DNA of 34,555 bases, taken from IMG/VR virus record IMGVR_UViG_3300019093_000034, positions 1 through 34,555 of that record; one strand, 5' to 3'. The position numbers and the translations under genes are program-made. Numbering within the stretch: the first letter of the stretch is position 1; every line of letters begins with the position of its first letter. This DNA comes from a virus. Under the pieces are notes generated by a model, which saw only the letters and a program-made list of their open reading frames with translations, ran no database searches and was not told the origin of the DNA. Shown piece after piece: positions 7,975-15,084 of this stretch.

Positions 7975-8239
7975 CACAAACTGTTTTGAGATTAGCAATT
8001 CTGTTATTGGTTAAATTGCCGTCGACATAAAATACGTTGAATATTTCTGGATGACGGCTTTTGAATCCGCAACGATCGCATTGATCTCGTTTACAATAGC
8101 CGCCTAGGGCCCACATGGGCCTTTCTGTTTTTAATCCCCTAGCACAATGGTCGCATTTAGATCTATAATAAATTTTGCCTTCTTTACAATAGTTGATTGC
8201 AACCGGTCGTTGTTGACAATTTTTACATAATTTACGCAT
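7904..8239 (-). CDS. Zinc-ribbon / degenerate HNH-like protein
   Basis: A 111-aa basic protein with four CxxC pairs (residues 5/8, 29/32, 54/57, 88/91). Its C-terminal half, FNVFYVDGNLTNNR-x-x-NL-x-x-VCANCQ, has the layout of an HNH nuclease core (HHxDGNxxNNxxxNLxxLCxxCH). However, the catalytic histidine pair is replaced by FY and the final His by Gln, so cleavage activity is doubtful. A close homologue is, from memory, common in T4-like marine phages as an unknown protein. It has its own late-type promoter on the minus strand and an AAAGGG ribosome site. Possible roles are nucleic-acid binding or regulation. Confidence 0.7.
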   Translation of the reverse strand: MRKLCKNCQQRPVAINYCKEGKIYYRSKCDHCARGLKTERPMWALGGYCKRDQCDRCGFKSRHPEIFNVFYVDGNLTNNRIANLKTVCANCQRILHRDGVQWRQGDLVPDF

Positions 8240-8266
8240 ACAACTGCCCTTTTTGTGCCCTTTTCT

Positions 8267-8274
8267 TATTTATT
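8267..8274 (-). promoter_or_regulatory. Late promoter AATAAATA for the zinc/HNH-like gene
   Basis: Minus-strand octamer AATAAATA lies 27 bases before the ATG at 8239, with an AAAAGGG ribosome site in the leader. It fits NATAAATA. Confidence 0.5.
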
Positions 8275-8299
8275 AAGCGGGAGATTTTTTATCTCTGCT

Positions 8300-8307
8300 G
8301 CTAAATA
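8300..8307 (+). promoter_or_regulatory. Late-promoter-like GCTAAATA upstream of sheath
   Basis: GCTAAATA matches the TAAATA core but not the preceding A of NATAAATA. It lies 30 bases before the sheath ATG, and an AGGAG at 8325-8329 gives a normal leader with a ribosome site. Confidence 0.45.
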
Positions 8308-8337
8308 ATCTAAAGTAATCCATCAGGAGATCAAACA

Positions 8338-10818
8338 ATGGCAACACTACAATCACCGGGCGTACAGGTAAATGTTATCGACGAAAGTTTTTATAACCCT
8401 ACCGCTCCTGGAACCACACCAATTATTTTTGTAGCAACAGCGCAGGATAAAACCAATCCTGGTGGCGGAATTGCACAAGGAACAACCGCTGCTAATAACG
8501 GCAAAGTATGGATCATAACCAGTCAACGAGATTTGGTAGATACATTTGGCAGTCCTGAATTTTATGTTGATAATCAAGGCAATTCAGTTCACGGCAGCGA
8601 ATTAAACGAATATGGATTACAAGCCGCTTATAGTTTATTGGGTGTTAGTTCCAGAGCATATATTGCCAGAGCAGATGTTGATTTAGGTCAATTGGTTGCC
8701 GATACAAGCATTCCTACCGGATCGCCAAAAGCCGGATCTTATTGGACAGACAGCAACGACAGTTTATACGGTGTGTTCGAATGGGATGCAACTGCAAAGA
8801 ACGGTGTAGGAGCATTTGTCGCCAAAACTCCTAAAATTATCGATGACACCAATGTAGCAACTGTTGCAGATACTAATTTAATACCTATAACAGGCGGGTT
8901 AAACGAACAGGCAGGCGATTATGCCATGGTAGTTACTTCCGACAACCAAAATGCATTATGGTACAGAACAACCAGTACATGGGTAGCAGTAGGTAGTACC
9001 GGGTGGACTGCTATTGCCAACACAACTACCACAAAAACACTACAAATAAGTCCTCACACTGACTATCCTAATTTTACTGCGTCTACTCCAACTGGCAGTG
9101 TATGGGTTAAAACAACCACACCCGGACGTGGCGCAAATTGGGCTGTGAAATACTATAGTGGTTCTACACAGACTTGGAATACCGTATCTGCTCCTATCTA
9201 TGCCAGCACTCCCGAAGCCCTACAAAAATTAGATTCAACTGGTGGAAAAAACATTCCGGTAGGAACACTCTTTATCGAAACCGACTACAATCATGGGGTT
9301 AGAAAAGAAGCCACATTTAAAATTTATAGACGTGTTGCCTCTGGCTTAACAGTTGCTTCCTCTAGTGCTGGATCGGTAACTACCAGCAGTACAGTTACTC
9401 AAAACTTTAGCATTAGAGCAACCGTTCCTGGTAGCAGTGCATGGAGTAGCTCGGCTACCATTACTGTTTCTGCATGGAACACTACTACCACTACCAGCAT
9501 TGCCGAAAGAATTCCAGCAGCAGTTAGTGGACGTTTAACTAATGTGGTTGCCAGTTACAACGAAACAACTAAAAAAGTTACATTTACACATTTAACAGGT
9601 GGCGACATTGAACTAAAAGATGGAACTGATACTCCATTATCAAAGATCAACTTTACTACTGCGTCGGCTAATGTTTATGCCGCTCCGACCGGACACAATT
9701 TTGATTTTCTAGTTTCTAACTGGAAGCCACTGCAAAATACTACAAATGCACCGTACGGAGCCCAACCCAATGCTCTTTACACATTGCCTGCTAATGGCAC
9801 ATTATGGTACGATGCGCGACTACAAGATGTAGATATCATGGTTCACGACGGTACTGGGTGGGTTGGTTATCTAACAGCATACCCTGCAACCAATCCTGCT
9901 GGTCCTATCATTGGTGCATTAGAGCCAGTTGACGGCGATCGGTCTGACAAAGGCAGTTTGGTTACCGGAGATATTTGGATTAGTACAGCAGATGCTGATC
10001 AATATGGTAAAAAAGTCTACGTATATAATGGAATAACCTCTACCTGGGATCTACAAAACACCGCGGACAACAATAGTCCTGATGGATGGGTGTTTGCCAA
10101 TGCTCGTTGGTCAGACAATGGTGTTGATGGTCCTGAATATGTAACTCCAATTACTGATTTATTGGTCAGTGACTATGTTGATCCTGATGCGCCCAATCCT
10201 GCACTATATCCAAAAGGTATTAGATTATGGAATCTACGCAGAAGTGGATTTGTAATTAAGAAATACATTCAAGGTGCAATTGATAAAACCGCACTTAATG
10301 TTAGATTCAATGATGAAAGTATGGAAGGGTACAACGCCAATCGTTGGAGTTGCGTCAGCGGAACTAACCAGGACGGTAGTGGAGTTTTTGGTCGTCTAGC
10401 ACAGAGAAGGTTTGTTGTTAGCGGATTGAAATCTTTTATTGACACCAACACTGCAATCAGAGATACAGACACATTGATATTCAATCTAATTGCCACTCCT
10501 GGGTATCCTGAAGCCATAGTTAATATGGTTGCTTTCAATACCGAAATTGGTCAAACAGCATTTGTTGTCGGCGATGCTCCTTTTAGATTGCAGCCAAATG
10601 CCACTGATCTAACGGCATGGGGAATGAATACCGCCAATGCCTACGACAACGGTGATGCAGGATTGGTAACACACAATGAATATCTAGGTGTTTTCTATCC
10701 CAGTGGTTATACCACAGACAACAAAGGTAAGAATATTGTTGTGCCGGCTAGCCACATGATGTTACGCACTATTATCAATAGTGATGCCAAGAGTTATCAA
10801 TGGTTTGCACCAGCATGA
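8338..10818 (+). CDS. gp18: Tail sheath protein gp18, main part up to an in-frame TGA
   Basis: Begins MATLQSPGVQVNVIDES, the standard sheath opening, with AGGAG upstream. Sheath features include EYGLQAAYSLLGVSSRAYIARADVDL and, near the end, FIDTNTAIRDTDTLIFNLIATPGYPEAI. The reading stops at TGA 10816-10818 right after SYQWFAPA, where family members continue AGTRRG. Downstream, the same frame carries the rest of the sheath. The middle (roughly residues 115-620) is a large beta-rich insertion made of repeated GxxW...YxxxxxxW segments, so the full-length protein would be about 1002 aa against 659 in T4. The sheath contracts around the tube to drive DNA injection. Identity is firm; the stop makes this copy either defective or dependent on read-through. 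Confidence 0.93.
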   Translation: MATLQSPGVQVNVIDESFYNPTAPGTTPIIFVATAQDKTNPGGGIAQGTTAANNGKVWIITSQRDLVDTFGSPEFYVDNQGNSVHGSELNEYGLQAAYSLLGVSSRAYIARADVDLGQLVADTSIPTGSPKAGSYWTDSNDSLYGVFEWDATAKNGVGAFVAKTPKIIDDTNVATVADTNLIPITGGLNEQAGDYAMVVTSDNQNALWYRTTSTWVAVGSTGWTAIANTTTTKTLQISPHTDYPNFTASTPTGSVWVKTTTPGRGANWAVKYYSGSTQTWNTVSAPIYASTPEALQKLDSTGGKNIPVGTLFIETDYNHGVRKEATFKIYRRVASGLTVASSSAGSVTTSSTVTQNFSIRATVPGSSAWSSSATITVSAWNTTTTTSIAERIPAAVSGRLTNVVASYNETTKKVTFTHLTGGDIELKDGTDTPLSKINFTTASANVYAAPTGHNFDFLVSNWKPLQNTTNAPYGAQPNALYTLPANGTLWYDARLQDVDIMVHDGTGWVGYLTAYPATNPAGPIIGALEPVDGDRSDKGSLVTGDIWISTADADQYGKKVYVYNGITSTWDLQNTADNNSPDGWVFANARWSDNGVDGPEYVTPITDLLVSDYVDPDAPNPALYPKGIRLWNLRRSGFVIKKYIQGAIDKTALNVRFNDESMEGYNANRWSCVSGTNQDGSGVFGRLAQRRFVVSGLKSFIDTNTAIRDTDTLIFNLIATPGYPEAIVNMVAFNTEIGQTAFVVGDAPFRLQPNATDLTAWGMNTANAYDNGDAGLVTHNEYLGVFYPSGYTTDNKGKNIVVPASHMMLRTIINSDAKSYQWFAPA

Positions 10819-10835
10819 ACACGCCGGGGCGGCGT
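10816..10835 (+). other. In-frame TGA followed by GC-rich hairpin in sheath gene
   Basis: TGA (10816-10818) is followed after two bases by ACGCC (10821-10825), loop GGGGC, and GGCGT (10831-10835), a perfect 5-bp GC-rich stem in an otherwise AT-leaning gene. Such a stem directly 3' of a stop can favour read-through. Alternatively it merely reflects the Arg-Arg-Gly-Gly codons used here. Confidence 0.5.
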
Positions 10836-11346
10836 TGACAATGCTTCATCCGTAGGATACATCGATGGCGAGGGCGAATTTAAAACCACAGCATTACATC
10901 AAGCATTACGTGATATTCTGCAAAATGATACCAATAATATTGCAATTAATCCCATAGCAACGTTGCCCGGGATTGGATTGGTCAATTATGGACAAAAGAC
11001 ACGTGCCAAGAACGCCAGTGCGCTGGATCGTATCAATGTAGTAAGATTAGTTGCTTATCTACGTAGACAATTGGCTATGTTAGCTAAACCGTTCTTGTTT
11101 GAACCAAACGATACTCAAACAAGAAGAGAGCTTAAATCCGCTACGGAAAATCTCCTAATCGAATTGGTTGGACAACGTGCTCTATATGATTTTATCGTAG
11201 TATGCGACACAACTAATAATACTCCAGCACGTATTGATCGTAGTGAATTGTATATGGACATTGCTGTAGAACCAGTTAAAGCAGTAGAGTTTATCTATAT
11301 TCCTCTGCGTATTAAAAACACTGGCGATATTGCAGCCGGCAGATAA
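10819..11346 (+). CDS. gp18: C-terminal part of tail sheath gp18 downstream of the in-frame TGA
   Basis: The frame runs on without shift from the TGA as TRRGGVDNASSVGYID, then INPIATLPGIGLVNYGQKTRA, SALDRINVVRLVAYLRRQL, AKPFLFEPND, LYDFIVVCDTTNNTPARIDR and AVEFIYIPLRIKNTGDI. This is the conserved sheath C-terminal domain that forms the inner layer and the linking arm to neighbouring subunits. There is no good start of its own: the only in-frame candidate is a TTG at 10963, inside the conserved domain, without a ribosome site. I read this as the rest of one sheath gene, so an independent protein is unlikely. Confidence 0.85.
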   Translation, partial: TRRGGVDNASSVGYIDGEGEFKTTALHQALRDILQNDTNNIAINPIATLPGIGLVNYGQKTRAKNASALDRINVVRLVAYLRRQLAMLAKPFLFEPNDTQTRRELKSATENLLIELVGQRALYDFIVVCDTTNNTPARIDRSELYMDIAVEPVKAVEFIYIPLRIKNTGDIAAGR

Positions 11347-11348
11347 TA

Positions 11349-11356
11349 GGTAAATA
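11349..11356 (+). promoter_or_regulatory. Late-promoter-like GGTAAATA upstream of tail tube gene
   Basis: GGTAAATA contains the TAAATA core and lies 22 bases before the gp19 ATG, with AAAGGAG in between. It would give the abundant tube protein its own transcript with a normal leader. Confidence 0.45.
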
Positions 11357-11378
11357 CAAAGAATAAAGGAGCATATAG

Positions 11379-12014
11379 ATGCCAATCGCAAGTTTAAATA
11401 GATTTACAGTACCATTATCAACAAACCAGAGTAGTAATACTCAAGGTTTGTTAATGCCTAAATTAAGATATCGCTTTCGTGTTACCTTAGACGGGTTTGG
11501 TGTAGCTGGTACTCCTAGCACAGAAATGACTAAACAGGTTATGAATGTATCCAGACCACAGGTTACATTTGAAGAGATCAAGTTGAATGTCTACAACAGT
11601 ACAGTTAAACTAGCAGGACGTCACAGTTTTACCGATGCCAAGTTGGTACTACGCGATGATGTTACAGGTGCGGTGTCTAGAAAGGTTGGCGAACAACTAC
11701 AGAAACAATTTGATTTCTATGAGCAAAGCGGTGCAGCATCTGGTATTGACTACAAGTTTAGAATGCGTGTAGAAATTACCGACGGTGGCAACGGCGCCTA
11801 TGAACCGACCAGTTTGGAAAGTTTTGAATTTTTAGGTTGTTTTGTTAAGATGGCAGAATACCAGGGCGGCGATTATAGCAATAATGAACCAATGGATATT
11901 ACACTAACGATCACTTATGATAACGCAATCCAACTAAATCGTCCAGGTGGCGATCGTACTGGATTAGGAGTCGATGTTGGACGTACCGTCCGTACATTGG
12001 CATTAGGCGGTTAA
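11379..12014 (+). CDS. gp19: Tail tube protein gp19
   Basis: 211 aa. The sequence MPIASLNRFTVPLSTNQSS, GLLMPKLRYRFRVTLDGFGV, TKQVMNVSRPQVTFEEI, AGRHSF, QKQFDFYEQSGAASGIDYKFRMRVEITDGG, YEPTSLESFEFLGCFV and DITLTITYDNAIQ matches gp19 tubes of T4-like marine phages throughout. It polymerises into the inner tube through which DNA passes. It has AAAGGAG seven bases before the ATG. It follows the sheath, as in T4, and is closed by a strong terminator, which fits separate high-level expression. Confidence 0.93.
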   Translation: MPIASLNRFTVPLSTNQSSNTQGLLMPKLRYRFRVTLDGFGVAGTPSTEMTKQVMNVSRPQVTFEEIKLNVYNSTVKLAGRHSFTDAKLVLRDDVTGAVSRKVGEQLQKQFDFYEQSGAASGIDYKFRMRVEITDGGNGAYEPTSLESFEFLGCFVKMAEYQGGDYSNNEPMDITLTITYDNAIQLNRPGGDRTGLGVDVGRTVRTLALGG

Positions 12015-12033
12015 TACAATTTCAACTAGCTAC

Positions 12034-12061
12034 AAGCCCGAGATTATCTCGGGCTTTTTTT
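12034..12061 (+). terminator. Rho-independent terminator after tail tube gene
   Basis: Perfect 10-bp stem: AAGCCCGAGA (12034-12043), loop TTA, TCTCGGGCTT (12047-12056), ending in a run of seven T. The next gene restarts with its own late promoter. Confidence 0.92.
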
Positions 12062-12065
12062 AACC

Positions 12066-12073
12066 AATAAATA
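12066..12073 (+). promoter_or_regulatory. Late promoter AATAAATA, 5 bases before ATG
   Basis: AATAAATA, spacer tcagt, then ATG at 12079. No ribosome site. T4 spacing predicts transcription starting on the A of ATG. Confidence 0.7.
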
Positions 12074-12078
12074 TCAGT

Positions 12079-13179
12079 ATGAGTAATGCTTTTTCAAATT
12101 TTTTAAGTGGGGTAGCATCGGGTATATTGGGCAAAAGCGACGGTGATCTCAGAGATTATCAACATGCCGATAGACTTTATGTAAAGAATAACTACGCTCG
12201 TGCTCCTAAAGCAGGATTTTTGTATTTTATTGATTTTGATATTAATCCAGATGCAATTCCGGATAAAACTTATAGAGAAAAAGGCCTTAAAGATGTTGGT
12301 TTATTGGTAAAGCGTGCCGAACTTCCTAAATTTAAAATCAGTACCGAAACCCTTAATCAATATAATAGAAAAACCGTTGTACAGACTAAAATAACCTACT
12401 CTTCTGTTAATATAGATTTCCATGACGATAATAGCGATATTACAACTAATCTTTGGAAAAATTATTACAACTATTATTATATGGATGGAGTATATGGACA
12501 GGTCAAGGAAGGACTTGTACCCGAATTTGCTGATACAAAATTTGGTACAAAAGATTATTCTTATGGTTTAGACAATTTTCAAAATCAACCATTCTTTAAC
12601 AGCATAAACATTTATGTACTGCATCAACGTAAATTTACACAATTTATTTTAATTAACCCAAAAATATCTGACTGGACACATGATACATTGGATCAGGGTG
12701 AATCTAATAAAGTTTTAGGAAACAAAATGACATTGGACTATGAAGGTGTATCATATAAACAAGGAAAAATTGTTAGAAATAAACAGCCACATGGGTGGCT
12801 TCCGGTCTATTATGATAATACTCCGAGTCCATTGAGAACCGGTGCCGGCGGACTACTGGGTGCTATAGCAGGTGCTGATGCTATTTTTGGAGAGGATGGA
12901 TCGTTGGCTAATGCAAAAACCCCATTGGACTATTTAGGAGTAGCATTACAGTCTAGAGATCTTTATAAAAATGTCAGACAACTTACCAAAGGCGGATTAC
13001 GTCAAGAAGGTTACAGTATACTATCCGGTGTATTAGGAAATATAGCATCAACAGGTAATCAACCTGGGGGTGTTAGAGATGATATTAATCGCGGAATCAA
13101 TATGATAATCCCTAGCTCACAGAATAGTGTTAGCCCTAGCACCCTAGCTAAACAGGTAGTACCAGGAAGCGGTCAATAA
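12079..13179 (+). CDS. Tail-tube-fold structural protein, possibly tube initiator
   Basis: A 366-aa protein directly after the tube gene. It has LYFIDFDINPDAI, DVGLLVKRAELPKFKISTETL and a YNRKTVVQTKITYSSVNIDFHDD segment, then INIYVLHQRKFTQFILINPKISDWTHD and NKMTLDYEGVSY. This order of a strand pair, a fitted loop and a late YEGV strand resembles tube-fold proteins (gp19, gp48, gp54). The C-terminal 120 residues are low-complexity Gly/Ala/Ser-rich. It may be a gp54-like tube initiator or a minor tube or baseplate protein. It is expressed from its own late promoter and its stop (13177-13179) shares one base with the next ATG. Fold inferred; identity with gp54 not established. Confidence 0.65.
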   Translation: MSNAFSNFLSGVASGILGKSDGDLRDYQHADRLYVKNNYARAPKAGFLYFIDFDINPDAIPDKTYREKGLKDVGLLVKRAELPKFKISTETLNQYNRKTVVQTKITYSSVNIDFHDDNSDITTNLWKNYYNYYYMDGVYGQVKEGLVPEFADTKFGTKDYSYGLDNFQNQPFFNSINIYVLHQRKFTQFILINPKISDWTHDTLDQGESNKVLGNKMTLDYEGVSYKQGKIVRNKQPHGWLPVYYDNTPSPLRTGAGGLLGAIAGADAIFGEDGSLANAKTPLDYLGVALQSRDLYKNVRQLTKGGLRQEGYSILSGVLGNIASTGNQPGGVRDDINRGINMIIPSSQNSVSPSTLAKQVVPGSGQ

Positions 13180-13553
13180 TGAACAACGTCTATACCAACT
13201 TACCTCCTAAAAATACAAACAATCAAAATTCTACACTATTGGCATTTGATACTTACTATACAAAACCTTTAGAAGTAGATGTTGCAACATTTGATATTAT
13301 GCGAGCATTTTTTACCAGCAGAGGATTTGAAAGGGAATCTGCTGAATCGGTTTCTATTGCTATTTTTAAACAGGCTAAACAAGACGGATATAACCCTTTA
13401 CAAATATTAGATACTTTAAAAGGTCTAGATAATGTTGAAATAAGTGCGCTGGTAGCAGAAATTGTAAATTATAATCGATTAAAAACTAGTTTCTTAGGTT
13501 ATGGATTAGCATTTCAGCCCAACATGGAAATTTCTAGAAATATTATGCCATGA
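13179..13553 (+). CDS. Conserved phage protein, putative virion or assembly protein (124 aa)
   Basis: The start codon shares a base with the stop of the tube-like gene, and the TGA stop overlaps the gp4 ATG (ATGA at 13550-13553). The product has a disordered Asn/Pro N-terminus, then FDTYYTKPLEVDVATFDIM, FFTSRGFERESAESVSIAIFKQAKQDGYNPLQILDTLKGLD and VAEIVNYNRLKTSFLGYGLAF. I recall similar proteins as conserved unknowns in T4-like marine phages. The mainly helical fold and position between tail and head-completion genes suggest a structural or assembly role. Function unknown. Confidence 0.65.
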   Translation: MNNVYTNLPPKNTNNQNSTLLAFDTYYTKPLEVDVATFDIMRAFFTSRGFERESAESVSIAIFKQAKQDGYNPLQILDTLKGLDNVEISALVAEIVNYNRLKTSFLGYGLAFQPNMEISRNIMP

Positions 13554-13996
13554 GCATGAAATTTGCTCAAGGAATATTTACACCTAAAAATCCTGAAAAA
13601 TATGCCGGGTCTCGGCTACCATACTGTCGCAGCAGTTGGGAAACTACTTTCTGTATGTTTTGCGACAACAATCCAGCAGTACAACAATGGGCTAGCGAAC
13701 CCGTAAAAATACCTTATCGTGATCCCTTAACCGGTAAACAAACTGTTTATGTTCCGGATTTTTTAATATCCTATATAGATCGTAATCAAAAGAAACATGT
13801 AGAAATGGTAGAGATTAAACCAGCCAATCAAATGTTAAAAGAACGTGTAGGAAAGAATCCTTATAACCAAGCACAGTTTGTTAAAAATCAAGCAAAATGG
13901 GCTGCTGCCTCGGCCTGGTGCCAGCAACAAGGTATAAAATTTAGGGTAATCAATGAGCACGACCTTTTTGTCAGTTCTGGAAATAAAAAGAGATAA
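13550..13996 (+). CDS. gp4: Head completion protein gp4-like (nuclease fold)
   Basis: The 148-aa product has FAQGIFTPKNPEKYAGS, YCRSSWETTFCMFCDNNPAVQQWASEPVKIPY, VPDFLISY and VEMVEIKPANQ, ending QAKWAAASAWCQQQGIKFRVINEHDL. This is the gp4 (gp50/65) head completion family, whose PD-(D/E)xK-like core is seen as E in RSSWE, PDF and EIK. gp4 acts on the filled head before tail joining. The start overlaps the preceding gene by ATGA; a second ATG two codons later is possible. Confidence 0.85.
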   Translation: MSMKFAQGIFTPKNPEKYAGSRLPYCRSSWETTFCMFCDNNPAVQQWASEPVKIPYRDPLTGKQTVYVPDFLISYIDRNQKKHVEMVEIKPANQMLKERVGKNPYNQAQFVKNQAKWAAASAWCQQQGIKFRVINEHDLFVSSGNKKR

Positions 13997-14004
13997 TTAA
14001 AATT

Positions 14005-14484
14005 ATGACTAAAAGATTAGAAGAAATTTTGAACATCGAACCCGATAATACACCTTATATGGATCCCAAGGATGTTAAACCAATTGAAACTCCGGTAATC
14101 AGCCTGGAAGATCGACTGGAAGAATTTGACAAAATCGCTGCTGCACTGCCCAGGGTCAAAGGACTAGGCGATATCAGCGACGCCGAACTAGACGGGTTGG
14201 CAGGCAAAGCAGAACAGGCCTATGATGACTTAATGGATCTAGGAATGAATGTGGATCCGCGATTTGGCGCTAGAATGTTTGAAGTAGCAGCACAAATGAT
14301 GAATGCTGCCATCACTGCCAAGACCAACAAGATTGATAAAAAACTAAAGATGGTGGATCTACAGTTGAAAAAACTGGCCATAGAAAAAAAGCATGGCGGG
14401 GAAAGTGCTACTGTAGAGGGCGAGGGCTATATTTTAACCGATCGTAACAGCATCTTGGAAAAACTTAAGAATCTGAATAAATAA
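14005..14484 (+). CDS. gp16: Terminase small subunit gp16-like
   Basis: 159 aa. A disordered Pro/Glu-rich N-terminus is followed by helical DLMDLGMNVDPRFGARMFEVAAQMMNAAITAKTNKIDKKLKMVDLQLKKLAIEKK, matching the coiled-coil core of gp16 proteins (helical hairpin, AKTxKIxKKLKMxDLQLKK). gp16 oligomerises and stimulates gp17 in packaging. The gp17 gene is 1.9 kb further on, separated by two extra genes, unlike T4, where 16 and 17 overlap. Confidence 0.85.
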   Translation: MTKRLEEILNIEPDNTPYMDPKDVKPIETPVISLEDRLEEFDKIAAALPRVKGLGDISDAELDGLAGKAEQAYDDLMDLGMNVDPRFGARMFEVAAQMMNAAITAKTNKIDKKLKMVDLQLKKLAIEKKHGGESATVEGEGYILTDRNSILEKLKNLNK

Positions 14485-14488
14485 TATT

Positions 14489-15082
14489 ATGTCTAAATCA
14501 TTCAAAGCCTATCTTTCTGAAAGCAAAAAGCAGTACGATTTCCGGGTCAAAATCGCCGGTGATATCACTCCCGACCAAGAAGATCAACTAAAGTCACTAT
14601 TAGGTAGATATCAACTGATCAGTTTTAAGAAGACAGCTAAAACTCCTATTCAAGAACTACCATTGGATTTCCCTAGTATTAAAAATACCGAAGTTAATAT
14701 CTACGATATCACACTGGACTATCCTACTACACAGCAGGAACTCTCAGAATACCTTGCTACTGAGTTAGGTGTAGGTAAGCCTAGATTGGTAGTGCGTCGT
14801 CCGGGAGAGCCCAGTGAAGAATATCAAGTACCGGCAGAACCACGTGAAGGCGCACTGTTAGATGATCCTGATTATAAAGAAGCAGGAAATGCCCAGTTCG
14901 AAGACTATTACGGCGACAAATATAACAGTGGGTTTGTCAAAGAATTAAACGATATACTAAAATTACAACGCAGGGCCCGTGGTGAAGAAATACCCACTAC
15001 TGAATCAGCCAAATTCAATACAGATACCGAAGAAAAACAGCCCAGTATCTTAAAATTTCAGGCACAAGATCTAAGGAAATAA
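14489..15082 (+). CDS. Putative virion-associated protein of unknown function (197 aa)
   Basis: Starts MSKSFKAYLSESKKQYDFRVKIAGDI; a short FxxYLxE helix at the N-terminus is frequent in T4-like head-associated proteins. A ferredoxin-like pattern follows (FRVKIAGD...VNIYDITLDYPTTQQELSEYLATEL), then an acidic linker and a C-terminal VKELNDILKLQRRARG helix similar to helices in the flanking large proteins. It lies 4 bases after gp16 and 2 bases before the next gene, so they are coexpressed. No family recognised. Confidence 0.6.
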   Translation: MSKSFKAYLSESKKQYDFRVKIAGDITPDQEDQLKSLLGRYQLISFKKTAKTPIQELPLDFPSIKNTEVNIYDITLDYPTTQQELSEYLATELGVGKPRLVVRRPGEPSEEYQVPAEPREGALLDDPDYKEAGNAQFEDYYGDKYNSGFVKELNDILKLQRRARGEEIPTTESAKFNTDTEEKQPSILKFQAQDLRK

Positions 15083-15084
15083 TC

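Noticed and set aside
8281-8295. Inverted repeat GAGAT-TTTTT-ATCTC as a terminator
   Set aside because: Only a 5-bp stem and no T-run after it; likely chance in AT-rich sequence.
10963-11346. Independent small gene after the sheath, starting at TTG 10963
   Set aside because: The start lies inside conserved sheath sequence that continues back to the TGA; it is the sheath C-terminus.
12015-12078. tRNA gene or origin in the short gaps (also 19951-20080 and 8240-8337)
   Set aside because: No cloverleaf or tRNA arms seen; the gaps hold terminators, promoters and ribosome sites only.
8338-13553. Genome-wide recoding of TGA to glycine or tryptophan
   Set aside because: Many genes end normally at TGA in ATGA or TGATG overlaps with the next start, and no second internal TGA was found in a recognisable gene.
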